NCBI RefSeq assembly: GCF_019396345.1 | Contig: NZ_JAHKRM010000004.1 | Coordinates: forward strand, 434,001 to 498,000 | Direction: 5' to 3' | Length of the DNA: 64,000 nt | Origin: Nonomuraea guangzhouensis | GTDB lineage: Bacteria; Actinomycetota; Actinomycetes; Streptosporangiales; Streptosporangiaceae | Shown here: positions 18,553 to 27,419 of the stretch, piece by piece | Layout: the number at the start of each line of letters is the position of its first letter | How positions within the stretch are numbered: the stretch's first letter is position 1 | The notes under the pieces: generated by a model | Database searches by the model: none | What the model saw: the letters and a program-made list of their open reading frames with translations, nothing else | Told to the model about the DNA's origin: nothing | Program-made: the position numbers and the translations under genes

Positions 18553-18791
18553 GAGGTCGTCACCTCGTCTCCGGGCCGGGCCTCCAGCAGGCAGGCGCGT
18601 TCTGGTGGGCGGCCGTTCACCGTGATCAGGCAGTCGAAGCAGACGCCGATGCCGCAGAACAGCCCGCGCGGCCGCCCACCGAAGCGGGTGGTGCGCCACG
18701 CGCGGACCCCGGCGGCGTGCAGGGCCGCGCCGATCGTCTGCCCCGGCTCGACCGGCACGGCCCGGCCGTCGATCGTGATCTGGAAGGTCAC
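18549..18791 (-). CDS. Small [2Fe-2S] subunit, HcnA-like
   Basis: 80 aa. The plant-type ferredoxin cysteines are C-x4-C-x2-C (FCGIGVCFDC) with a distant fourth Cys (ERACL). This is the electron-transfer subunit of the predicted hydroxyproline dehydrogenase. The frame continues open upstream, antisense-like within the neighbour; the GTG at 18791 overlaps the flavoprotein stop (GTGA), so it was chosen. Confidence 0.9.
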   Translation of the reverse strand: MTFQITIDGRAVPVEPGQTIGAALHAAGVRAWRTTRFGGRPRGLFCGIGVCFDCLITVNGRPPERACLLEARPGDEVTTS

Positions 18792-19945
18792 TCGGACTCC
18801 TCGCCGGCGTGAGTGGACTCGAAGCGGTCCGGGCGGAAGGGGTGCGGGTCGAGGTCGGGGCGGGCGCCGGTCAGCAGCTGGGACAGCAGGAGCCCGGTCG
18901 CGGGCGCGAGACCGATCCCCGCCCCTTCGTGCCCGCACGCGTGATAGAGCCCGGGCACGCGCGGATCCGCGCCGATCACCGGCAGGTGGTCGGGACAGTA
19001 CGGCCGGAAACCGCAGTACGACCTGATCACCCGCACGTCCCGGAGCACCGGGAACAGGGCGACGGCCTGGGCCGCCAGCCGCGCCAGCACCCGGGGCGAG
19101 GTCGTCCGGTCGAACCCGACCCGCTCCCTGCTCGCCCCGATGAGCACGGTCCCCGCCGGGGTGCCCTCGACGACGGCCGAGGTCTCCAGATCGGCCGAGT
19201 CGCTGGCCACGTTGGTGACGTAGGCGGCGGTGTAGACCTTGTGCCGGATCAGCGGTTCGCGCAGCGGCTCGGTGACCAGGATGAAGCCGCGCCTGGGCAG
19301 GACCGGCAGGTCCACGCCCGCGAGCCGGGCGATCTCGCCGCCCCAGGTGCCGGCCGCGTTGATCACCGCGCCGCCGAGGATGTCGCCCCGGTCGGTGCGT
19401 ACGCCCGTCACCCGGTCGCCGGACCGCGTGAATCCGGTCACGGTGACCCCGGTGCGCAGGTGCAGCGTCCCGTGGCCGTAGCTCTCCGCGCCGTGCCTGA
19501 GCAGGTGCGCGGCCGCCAGCATGGGCTGCACCTGGGCGTCCTGCGGGTAGTACACGCCGCCCGCGAGCCCCTCGGCCAGGTGCGGTTCGTAGCCGCGCAG
19601 GTCGGCGGCGGGCACGACGGCGTACTCGACGCCCTGCTCCGCGGCCAGCTCGGCGAGCTGCTTCTGGACCTCGTCCGTCTCGGCGACGACCAGTCCGCCC
19701 TTGGGTTCGTACTCGAACCCGCCCAGCGCGGCCAGCTCTCCCCAGAGGCGGTTGGACAGCAACGCCAGGTCCAGCTCCGGGCCCGGCTCCTTGTCCGAGA
19801 CCAGCACGTTGCCCTCGCCCGCGCCCGTGGTGCCGCCCGCCACCGGGCCGCGGTCCACCACGGTCACGTCCAGTCCGGCCCGGGCGGCGTAATAAGCGCA
19901 CGCGGCGCCCACCACTCCGGCGCCGACGACGATCACATCGGACAT
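18788..19945 (-). CDS. DAO-family FAD oxidoreductase, HcnC-like catalytic subunit
   Basis: 385 aa. The FAD motif VIVVGAGVVGAACAY is at the N-terminus and the DAO-family C-terminal region (CGFRPYCPDHLPVIGADPRV) closes the fold. It probably oxidises cis-4-hydroxy-D-proline to pyrroline-4-hydroxy-2-carboxylate. It is the first gene of the operon. The ATG at 19945 has a near-perfect GGGAGGTGAA ribosome site, better than an ATG nine codons upstream. Confidence 0.9.
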   Translation of the reverse strand: MSDVIVVGAGVVGAACAYYAARAGLDVTVVDRGPVAGGTTGAGEGNVLVSDKEPGPELDLALLSNRLWGELAALGGFEYEPKGGLVVAETDEVQKQLAELAAEQGVEYAVVPAADLRGYEPHLAEGLAGGVYYPQDAQVQPMLAAAHLLRHGAESYGHGTLHLRTGVTVTGFTRSGDRVTGVRTDRGDILGGAVINAAGTWGGEIARLAGVDLPVLPRRGFILVTEPLREPLIRHKVYTAAYVTNVASDSADLETSAVVEGTPAGTVLIGASRERVGFDRTTSPRVLARLAAQAVALFPVLRDVRVIRSYCGFRPYCPDHLPVIGADPRVPGLYHACGHEGAGIGLAPATGLLLSQLLTGARPDLDPHPFRPDRFESTHAGEESE

Positions 19946-19964
19946 TTCACCTCCCGCTCTGTAA

Positions 19965-19975
19965 TATGTCACATA
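19965..19975. promoter_or_regulatory. Palindrome in the hydroxyproline operon promoter, candidate GntR site
   Basis: TATGT-C-ACATA is a perfect 11-bp palindrome 20 bp upstream of the first operon gene and between it and the divergent ctaA. It is the only clear short palindrome noticed there. Assignment to the operon's GntR protein is an inference. Confidence 0.4.
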
Positions 19976-20042
19976 CCCATGCCCATTGAGAAGACAGGTT
20001 CCGATGGGAGGACCGGACTACCAGGCGCTTACCATCGTTGAC

Positions 20043-21044
20043 GTGAAGCTCGACGACGTGAAACTACCCACGAACCACTCCAACGCTCTGGTCCGGCGCC
20101 TGTTCTCCTTCTGGGCGCCGACCACCGAGTCGATGCGCGGCTGGGCACTGGCCGCCGTGGTGGTCAACGCGGGCATCACGGTGACGGGCGCGGCGGTGCG
20201 GGTCACCGGCTCGGGGCTCGGCTGCCCGACCTGGCCCAGATGCACGCCCGACAGCTTCGTGCCGATCGCGCATCCGGAGATCTCGCCCGTCACCATGGCC
20301 GTCGAGTTCGGCAACCGGCTGCTGACGTTCCTGGTGCTGGCGGTGGGGTTCGCCTGCGTGGTGTCGGCGATGCGGCTGGCCCCGCGGCGCCGTCCGCTGC
20401 TCCGGCTGGCCCTGCTGCAGCCCGCGGGCATCGTCTTCCAGGCGCTGTGGGGCGGGCTGGTGGTCAGGAGCCTGCTCAACCCGTTCACGGTCAGCGTGCA
20501 CTTCCTGGTCTCCATCGCGCTGATCGCCGCCTGCTGGGCGCTCTACGCGCGCTCGGGCGAAGGCGACGGGCCGGTCCGCCGGGTGACGCACCGCGACATC
20601 CGGCGCCTCGGCCACGTGCTGGTCGCGGCGGTGGTCGTGCTGCTGCTGGCCGGGGTGCTGGTGACCGGCACGGGCCCGCATTCCGGCGACGCGCTGGCCT
20701 CCCGCTTCGACCTCGACATCGAGAGCGTGGCGCGGCTGCACGCCGACATCGTCTACCTCGTGGTCGGGCTGTCGTTCGCGCTGATGTTCGCGCTGCACGT
20801 GACCGACTCGCCCCGACCGGCCCGCCGGGCCGCGCTGGTGCTGATCCTGGTGGAGCTGGCCCAGGGCGTGATCGGCTACACGCAGTATTTCCTGGCGGTG
20901 CCCGCCTTCCTGGTCGGCGTGCACGTGCTCGGCTCGACCCTGGTCTGGATCGCCACGCTCAGAGTGGTCACCTCGCTGCGCACCCGCGATCCGCTGACAG
21001 CCCCGGCCGTCGCTTCCCCCACGGAAACACCGGCCAAAGTCTAA
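20043..21044 (+). CDS. ctaA: CtaA/COX15-type heme A synthase
   Basis: 333 aa from the chosen GTG. Integral membrane protein of about eight helices that oxidises heme O to heme A for cytochrome aa3 oxidase. Diagnostic is RVTGSGLGCPTWPRC near residue 50, with further heme-ligand histidines in helices (EFGNR, VSVHFLV, LHADIVY). The start is uncertain: GTG 20043, GTG 20058 or an upstream ATG at 20004 are all possible, none with a well-placed ribosome site. Works with ctaB nearby. Confidence 0.92.
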   Translation: MKLDDVKLPTNHSNALVRRLFSFWAPTTESMRGWALAAVVVNAGITVTGAAVRVTGSGLGCPTWPRCTPDSFVPIAHPEISPVTMAVEFGNRLLTFLVLAVGFACVVSAMRLAPRRRPLLRLALLQPAGIVFQALWGGLVVRSLLNPFTVSVHFLVSIALIAACWALYARSGEGDGPVRRVTHRDIRRLGHVLVAAVVVLLLAGVLVTGTGPHSGDALASRFDLDIESVARLHADIVYLVVGLSFALMFALHVTDSPRPARRAALVLILVELAQGVIGYTQYFLAVPAFLVGVHVLGSTLVWIATLRVVTSLRTRDPLTAPAVASPTETPAKV

Positions 21045-21084
21045 GGTGTGAGGGACCATCTCCCCCTACCTGTGAGGTCCTCGA

Positions 21085-21789
21085 GTGGCTTTCGCCCGCC
21101 CCGCTCGTAAGACCGTGCGCCGGCTGTACCAAGGACTGGTGCTGCTCAGCGTGCTCGCCCTGGCGCCGATGACGTGGGCGTGGCTCGACAGCTCGGACAG
21201 CCGCGTGGTGGCCGACACCGGCGGCTGGCTGGCCCGGGTGCCGGCCTCGCAGGTGGCGCTCGTGCTGGGCGCGGGCCTGTTCAGCGGCCACCCCTCCCCC
21301 TTTCTGGCCCGGCGGCTGGACATCGCGGCCGAGCTCTATCGGGCGGGCAAGGTCAGGGCGCTGCTGCTGTCGGGCGACAACAGCCGCAAGGAGTACGACG
21401 AGCCGACGGCCATGCGCGACTACCTGCGGGCCAGAGGCGTGCCCGACGCGGTGATGGTGCTCGACTACGCCGGGTTCGACACCTGGGACTCGTGCGTGCG
21501 GGCCCGCCAGGTCTTCGGCGCCGAGCGGCTGACCGTGGTCACGCAGGTGTTCCACCTGCCGAGAGCGGTCACGCTCTGCCGTACGGCGGGGCTGACGACC
21601 TTCGGCGTGGGCGACGACTCCGCCAGGCAGTGGGCCGTGACCACCTACGCCTCGGCCACCCGTGAGCTGTTCGCCACCGGCAAGGCGTTCGCCGACGCGC
21701 TGCTGCTGCACTCCGAGCCGGTCTATCCCGGTCCGCGCGAGACGTCGCTGCGCGCGATCCTGGCTCAGCCGGGGGCGCCGGGCGCGTAG
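21085..21789 (+). CDS. SanA/YdcF-like DUF218 membrane-anchored protein
   Basis: 234 aa. A single N-terminal membrane helix (about 13-33) precedes a DUF218 domain with VALVLGAGLF, LLLSGDN and the LTVVTQVFHLPRA motif. SanA-like proteins affect envelope permeability, for example to vancomycin; the exact activity is unknown. The start is a GTG. Its 3' end overlaps the convergent protease gene by 25 bp. Confidence 0.85.
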   Translation: MAFARPARKTVRRLYQGLVLLSVLALAPMTWAWLDSSDSRVVADTGGWLARVPASQVALVLGAGLFSGHPSPFLARRLDIAAELYRAGKVRALLLSGDNSRKEYDEPTAMRDYLRARGVPDAVMVLDYAGFDTWDSCVRARQVFGAERLTVVTQVFHLPRAVTLCRTAGLTTFGVGDDSARQWAVTTYASATRELFATGKAFADALLLHSEPVYPGPRETSLRAILAQPGAPGA

Positions 21790-22958
21790 CCCGGTGGCGG
21801 GGTGCCCCGCGCCGCGGCCCTGAAGTGGGCGGGCGTCATCGGGAAGCCGGCCCTGGCGGCGCTCATGCATTCGAGCAGGGCGCGCTGCTCCTCGTGGAAG
21901 GTCTGCTCGTCGACCATCCGCTTGGCGGCCCGCTCGTGCAGCAGGCCCAGCTCGGTCGCGGCGAGCTGGTAGTCGCGCATCGCGCGCAGCCCCCGCTTGC
22001 CGCCGTGGACCTTGGCCCACTGCCTGGCCTGCCGGCGCCGCGACAGGGCGGACAGCATGTAGATGTCGGCCCGGTTGACCAGCTTGGTCGGCTCGTACGG
22101 CGGCAGGTAGCGCTGGATCAGCGCCACGATGCGCCGCCGGTCCCTGAGCACCAGCGCGATGAGCACCACCAGCACGACCAGCAGCACCAGGTAGGCGATG
22201 ACCAGGCCGGGGAAGCCGCCGTAGGACGTGAGACCGTTCCAAAGCCCGTGCAGGAGCATCGCCCCGACCCAGCCGGCCATGATGATGAACACCCGGTCGG
22301 ACCCGTTGCGCTGGGCGGCGTAGGCGACCGCGACGCCGATCATCGAGGTGAACAGCGGGTGCGCGAACGGCGACAGCACACCGCGCAGCACCACGGTGAC
22401 GGCCAGCCCCATGCCGCCCTGGTCGGAGTTGAGCGCGGCGACGTAGTAGCTGACGTTCTCGCTCATCGCGAAGCCGAGGCCGACCATGCTGGCGTAGATG
22501 ACACCGTCGGTCGGCCCGTCGAACTCGGCCCGGCGGAACCTGAGCAGCCCGAGCAGCACCAGCCCCTTCATCGACTCCTCGACCACCGGCGCCCCGAACG
22601 TGGCGGCGACGTTGCGCGCGTTGGCCGCGCTCAGGTTGGCCGTGTCGATGATGTAGTGCAGGTTGAGCGAGTTGATCAGGCCCGCGACCAGCACCGCCAC
22701 CCCCGCCCCCCAGGCGAAGGCGAAGATGAGGTTGCTGCGCGGCTCCGGCTCCATGCGGTCGAGCGCGAGCACGGCGGCCAGCAGCAGCGGCACCGGCGCC
22801 AGCGCGAGCAGGAGCGAGATGAAGAACTGCACCGGCGCGCCGTTGAACACGTCGAAAGCGAAGGAGACGAGCGCGCACAGGCCGGTCACGATCAGCCCGA
22901 TGATCAACGCGAACGACGGGCGGTCCTTCAACACCCAGCGTGGATCACGGGACGCCAT
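21765..22958 (-). CDS. PrsW-family intramembrane metalloprotease
   Basis: 397 aa with about eight membrane helices and a hydrophilic C-terminal tail. PrsW motifs are visible: EE in VVEESMKG, E in FAMSENVSYY, H in FAHPLFTS and H in LLHGLWNG. In Bacillus the family cleaves an anti-sigma factor, but targets here are unknown. The ATG at 22958 lies six bases after TACAGT, so a leaderless message is plausible; an ATG seven codons upstream is the alternative. Confidence 0.88.
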   Translation of the reverse strand: MASRDPRWVLKDRPSFALIIGLIVTGLCALVSFAFDVFNGAPVQFFISLLLALAPVPLLLAAVLALDRMEPEPRSNLIFAFAWGAGVAVLVAGLINSLNLHYIIDTANLSAANARNVAATFGAPVVEESMKGLVLLGLLRFRRAEFDGPTDGVIYASMVGLGFAMSENVSYYVAALNSDQGGMGLAVTVVLRGVLSPFAHPLFTSMIGVAVAYAAQRNGSDRVFIIMAGWVGAMLLHGLWNGLTSYGGFPGLVIAYLVLLVVLVVLIALVLRDRRRIVALIQRYLPPYEPTKLVNRADIYMLSALSRRRQARQWAKVHGGKRGLRAMRDYQLAATELGLLHERAAKRMVDEQTFHEEQRALLECMSAARAGFPMTPAHFRAAARGTPPPGYAPGAPG

Positions 22959-23013
22959 ACGGTGACTGTAACCGATCAAAATGACGCTGTCCCGCCCAGG
23001 TGAGGTGGCCTGC

Positions 23014-23952
23014 TCAGCTCAGCAGCGGGTCGATCGCCACGGCGAGGAACAGCAGCGCCAGATAGGCGTTGGACCAGTGGAAGAAGCGCATCGGCCGCAG
23101 GTCGACACCGCTCTTGCCGGAGTTGAGCCGGGCCAGCAGACGGTGCACCTCCCACAGGCACATGGCGCCCAGGACGCCGGCCGCGATCGGGTAGAACAGC
23201 GTGGTGCCCGCCACTGGCCACAGGGCCAGCGAGCAGAGCACGGTGGCCCAGGTGTAGGCGATCGACTCCAGGATCACCCGGCGCTCGGTGGCCACCACGG
23301 GCAGCATCGGCACCTCGGCCGCCGCGTAGTCCTCCTTGTAGCGCATGGCCAGCGTCCAGGTGTGCGGCGGCGTCCAGAAGAACACCACCCCGAACAGCAC
23401 CAGCGGCGCCCAGTCGAGCCGCCCGGTGATGCCCGCCCAGCCGATCATCACCGGCATGCAGCCCGCGATGCCGCCCCAGACGATGTTCTGGGCGGTGCGC
23501 CGCTTGAGGATCATCGAGTAGACGATGACGTAGAACAGGATGGCGCCGGTGGAGAGCATGGCGGCCAGCCAGTTGGTGGTCAGCCAGAGGCCGACCAGGG
23601 ACAGCACGCCGAGCACGATGCCGAAGACGAGCGCGCCGGTCGGCGAGACCTGGTGCCTGGCCAGCGGGCGCCGCCTGGTGCGGCGCATCTTCTGGTCGAT
23701 GTCGCGGTCCACGTAGCAGTTGAGCGCGTTGGCGCTGCCCGCCGACAGGGTGCCGAACACCATGACCGACACCGACGTCCACAGCGGCGGCAGCCCGCCG
23801 GCCGCCAGGAACATCACGGGGAGCGTCGTGATCAGCAGGAGCTCGATGATCCGCGGCTTGGTGAGAGCGATGTAGGCCTTGACGAGCATGCCGATCGTCC
23901 TCGGCGGCTCGGCCGCGGGAGCGGGGGCCGTCGTCTGCCTGTTCGTCAGCAC
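23014..23952 (-). CDS. ctaB: Protoheme IX farnesyltransferase (heme O synthase)
   Basis: 312 aa from the GTG at 23952. This UbiA-family prenyltransferase converts heme B to heme O. The aspartate-rich motifs [15 protein letters not shown] and the later [17 protein letters not shown] region are present, with about nine helices. Upstream starts exist up to 24099 but lack ribosome sites; a GGAAG lies upstream of the chosen GTG. It is divergent from tkt, the usual actinobacterial arrangement. Confidence 0.93.
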   Translation of the reverse strand: MLTNRQTTAPAPAAEPPRTIGMLVKAYIALTKPRIIELLLITTLPVMFLAAGGLPPLWTSVSVMVFGTLSAGSANALNCYVDRDIDQKMRRTRRRPLARHQVSPTGALVFGIVLGVLSLVGLWLTTNWLAAMLSTGAILFYVIVYSMILKRRTAQNIVWGGIAGCMPVMIGWAGITGRLDWAPLVLFGVVFFWTPPHTWTLAMRYKEDYAAAEVPMLPVVATERRVILESIAYTWATVLCSLALWPVAGTTLFYPIAAGVLGAMCLWEVHRLLARLNSGKSGVDLRPMRFFHWSNAYLALLFLAVAIDPLLS

Positions 23953-24212
23953 CGTCAAGGCGCTTCCAGCACGTGCGGAGTCAACGCGTAACCTCTGATT
24001 GGAGCGGAATCTCATGGACGGACGCCAGGCGTCCCTGTGACAACGAGAACAACCAAACTGTAGTAGCAGGGTCGCCCGGTCCGGCCAATGGGGGGACACG
24101 CACGGGGTGGAGGAGGGAATCTATCGCCGACTCCACTCAGTTAGGGTCCGGTGTGGGCGGGATATGCCAACCGGTACCACCACAAGACAACTAGATTCCG
24201 GAGACCGAGCAC

Positions 24213-26321
24213 TTGAGCACCGAACTCGTGCCAGCCCTCGAATGGACAGACCTAGACAAGCAAGCGGTCGACGTCGTTCGAGCCCTGGCCATGGACGCAG
24301 TCGAACAGGCGGGTTCGGGTCACCCGGGCACCGCCATGAGCCTGGCTCCCGCCGCCTACCTGCTGTTCCAGCGCGCGATGCGCCACGACCCCACGGATCC
24401 CACGTGGATCGGGCGTGACCGTTTCGTCCTGTCGTGCGGACACTCCAGCCTGACCCTGTACATCCAGCTGTTCCTGTCCGGCTACGGGCTCGACCTGGAC
24501 GACCTGAAGCGCTTGCGCCAGTGGGACAGCCTGACCCCCGGCCACCCCGAGCACGGGCACACGGCCGGTGTGGAGACCACCACGGGCCCGCTCGGCCAGG
24601 GCCTGGGCAACGCCGTCGGCATGGCCATGGCGGCCCGCCGCGAGCGCGGCCTGTTCGACCCCGACGCCGAGGTGGGCACCTCGCCGTTCGACCACCACAT
24701 CTGGTGCATGGTCAGCGACGGTGACATCGAAGAGGGCATCAGCCACGAGGTCAGCGCGATCGCCGGCCACCAGAAGCTGGGCAACCTCATCGTCATCTAC
24801 GACGACAACCACATCTCCATCGAGGACGACACGCTGATCGCGAAGTCCGAGGACGTGGTCAAGCGCTACGAGGCCTACGGCTGGCACACCCTCAGCGTCG
24901 ACTGGACCGAGACCGGCGACTACGTCGAGGACGTCCAGGCGCTGCACGCGGCGCTGGAGTCGGCGCGCGCCGAGACCGACCGGCCGTCGTTCATCCGCCT
25001 GCGCACGATCATCGGCTGGCCCGCCCCGAACAAGCAGAACACCGGCAAGATCCACGGCTCCGCCCTCGGCGCCGACGAGGTGGCCGCCACCAAGCGGGTC
25101 CTCGGCATGGACACCGAGAAGAGCTTCGACGTGCCCGCCGACGTGCTAAAGCACGCGCGCGAGGTGGCGCACAGGGGCCACGAGGCGCACGCCGCCTGGC
25201 AGAAGGGCTATGAGGCCTGGCGCGCGGCCAACCCCGAGCGCGCCGCCGAGCTGGACCGGATCTCCCACCACGAACTGCCCGCCGGCTGGACCGGGGCGCT
25301 GCCCACGTTCGACAAGGGCGGCTCGGTGTCCACCCGCAAGGCGTCCGGCGATGTGCTCACCGCGCTCGCGCCGGTGCTGCCCGAGCTGTGGGGCGGCTCG
25401 GCCGACCTGGCCGACTCCAACCTCACCACGATGAAGGGCGAGCCGTCCTTCATCCCGGAGGAATACCAGACCAAGGACTTCCCCGGTAACCGCTACGGCC
25501 GCACGCTGCACTTCGGCATCCGCGAGCACGGCATGGGCGCCATTCTCAACGGCATCGCCCTGCACGGCGGCACCCGGCCGTACGGCGGCACCTTCCTGGT
25601 CTTCTCCGACTACATGCGCCCCTCGGTGCGCCTGGCGGCGCTGATGAAGCTGCCGGTCACCTACGTGTGGACGCACGACTCCATCGGGCTGGGCGAGGAC
25701 GGACCGACCCACCAGCCGATCGAGCACCTGTGGGCGCTGCGCGCGATCCCCGGACTCGACGTGGTGCGCCCCGGCGACGCCAACGAGACGGCCTACGCCT
25801 GGCAGAGCGTGCTCCAGCACGTCGACCGGCCCGCCGCGCTCGCCCTGACCCGGCAGAACCTGCCGATCTTCGAGGGCACCAGCGCCGAGGGCGTGGCCAA
25901 GGGCGGCTACATCCTGCACGAGGCGTCCGACGGGCAGCCGCAGGTGATCCTCATCGGCACGGGCAGCGAGCTGGAGCTGGCCGTCAACGGCCGCGAACTG
26001 CTCGAAGCGCAGGGCATCCCGACGCGGGTCGTCTCGATGCCGTGTGTCGAGTGGTTCAACGGGCAGGACATTGCGTATCGGCAGACTGTTCTGCCGTCAG
26101 CGATCAAGGCCCGGGTCGCGGTCGAGGCGGGCGTCGCTCTCGGCTGGCGAGAGTTCGTCGGCGAGAAGGGTGAGGTCGTCAGCCTTGAACACTTCGGCGC
26201 GTCGGCACCGTATAAGACGCTGTACGAGCAATTCGGGCTGACGGCGGAGCGCGTGGCCGCGGCGGCCAAGGCGAGCCTCGCCAAGCTGGGTCACGACAAG
26301 GGCGAGACGACGGGAAACTGA
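24213..26321 (+). CDS. tkt: Transketolase
   Basis: 702 aa thiamine-diphosphate enzyme of the pentose phosphate pathway. The TPP-binding region SDGDIEEGISHEV is clear, as are GHPGTAMSL and the second-domain FGIREHGMGAILNGI. The start is TTG at 24213, preceded by GGAGA eight bases away and matching the usual MSTELV-type N-terminus. It begins the tkt-tal-pgi-zwf-opcA-pgl operon. Confidence 0.97.
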   Translation: MSTELVPALEWTDLDKQAVDVVRALAMDAVEQAGSGHPGTAMSLAPAAYLLFQRAMRHDPTDPTWIGRDRFVLSCGHSSLTLYIQLFLSGYGLDLDDLKRLRQWDSLTPGHPEHGHTAGVETTTGPLGQGLGNAVGMAMAARRERGLFDPDAEVGTSPFDHHIWCMVSDGDIEEGISHEVSAIAGHQKLGNLIVIYDDNHISIEDDTLIAKSEDVVKRYEAYGWHTLSVDWTETGDYVEDVQALHAALESARAETDRPSFIRLRTIIGWPAPNKQNTGKIHGSALGADEVAATKRVLGMDTEKSFDVPADVLKHAREVAHRGHEAHAAWQKGYEAWRAANPERAAELDRISHHELPAGWTGALPTFDKGGSVSTRKASGDVLTALAPVLPELWGGSADLADSNLTTMKGEPSFIPEEYQTKDFPGNRYGRTLHFGIREHGMGAILNGIALHGGTRPYGGTFLVFSDYMRPSVRLAALMKLPVTYVWTHDSIGLGEDGPTHQPIEHLWALRAIPGLDVVRPGDANETAYAWQSVLQHVDRPAALALTRQNLPIFEGTSAEGVAKGGYILHEASDGQPQVILIGTGSELELAVNGRELLEAQGIPTRVVSMPCVEWFNGQDIAYRQTVLPSAIKARVAVEAGVALGWREFVGEKGEVVSLEHFGASAPYKTLYEQFGLTAERVAAAAKASLAKLGHDKGETTGN

Positions 26322-26327
26322 ACGAAA

Positions 26328-27419
26328 ATGAGTGAGATCCTCAACAAGCTCTCCGGCCAGGGCGTGTCCATCTGGCTGGACGACATCAGCCGGGAGCGGC
26401 TGCGCACGGGCAACCTGGAGCAGCTGATCCGCGAGAAGAACGTGGTGGGCGTCACCTCCAACCCGACCATCTTCGCTGGCGCGCTCAGCAAGGGCGACGC
26501 CTACGACGCCCAGCTGCACGACCTGGCCGTGCGTGGCGTCGAGATCGGCGAGGCCGTACGCGCCATCACCGCCTATGACATCCGCTGGGCCGCCGACGTG
26601 CTGCGCCCGGTCTACGACGCCACCGCCGGCGTCGACGGCCGCGTCTCGCTGGAGGTCGACCCCCGGCTGGCCCGCGAGAGCGAGAAGACCGTGGCCGAGG
26701 CCCGGGCGCTGTGGTGGCTGGTCGACCGGCCCAACCTGTTCATCAAGATCCCGGCGACGCTCGAGGGGCTGCCCGCGATCACGCAGGCGATCTCCGAGGG
26801 AATCAGCGTCAACGTCACGCTGATCTTCTCGCTGGAGCGCTACCGCGCGGTCATGGACGCCTGGCTGGCCGGTCTGGAGGCCGCCCAGGCCAAGGGCCTC
26901 AACCTGGGCACGATCGAGTCGGTGGCCTCGTTCTTCGTCAGCCGGGTCGACACCGAGATCGACAAGCGGCTCGACCAGCTCGGCCGGCCGGAGCTCAAGG
27001 GCAAGGCCGGCATCGCCAACGCGCGCCTGGCCTACGCCGCCTTCGAGGAAGTGATGAACTCCGAGCGCTGGCAGCGGCTGCGCGCCGCCGGTGCCCGCCC
27101 GCAGCGCCCGCTGTGGGCCTCGACCGGCGTCAAGAACCCCGACTACTCGCCCACGATGTACGTTGACCAGCTCGTCGCCCCCGGCACGGTCAACACGATG
27201 CCGGAGAAGACGCTCGACGCGACCGCCGCCGGCGCCGTCATCACCGGCGACACCGTGCGCCCCTTCTACGAGGACGCGTGGAACACCATGGCCGGGCTCA
27301 AGGAGGCGGGCGTCGACTACGACGACGTGGTCAAGGTGCTGGAGGACGAGGGCGTGGAGAAGTTCGAGACCTCCTGGAACGAACTCCTCGAGAGCGTCAG
27401 CAAGAACCTGGTCCCCTGA
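26328..27419 (+). CDS. tal: Transaldolase
   Basis: 363 aa. The catalytic Schiff-base lysine is Lys140 in [12 protein letters not shown], and the N-terminal [13 protein letters not shown] motif is typical of the longer actinobacterial form. It transfers a dihydroxyacetone unit between sugar phosphates. It starts 6 bp after tkt, and its stop shares a base with the pgi start (TGATG). Confidence 0.97.
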   Translation: MSEILNKLSGQGVSIWLDDISRERLRTGNLEQLIREKNVVGVTSNPTIFAGALSKGDAYDAQLHDLAVRGVEIGEAVRAITAYDIRWAADVLRPVYDATAGVDGRVSLEVDPRLARESEKTVAEARALWWLVDRPNLFIKIPATLEGLPAITQAISEGISVNVTLIFSLERYRAVMDAWLAGLEAAQAKGLNLGTIESVASFFVSRVDTEIDKRLDQLGRPELKGKAGIANARLAYAAFEEVMNSERWQRLRAAGARPQRPLWASTGVKNPDYSPTMYVDQLVAPGTVNTMPEKTLDATAAGAVITGDTVRPFYEDAWNTMAGLKEAGVDYDDVVKVLEDEGVEKFETSWNELLESVSKNLVP

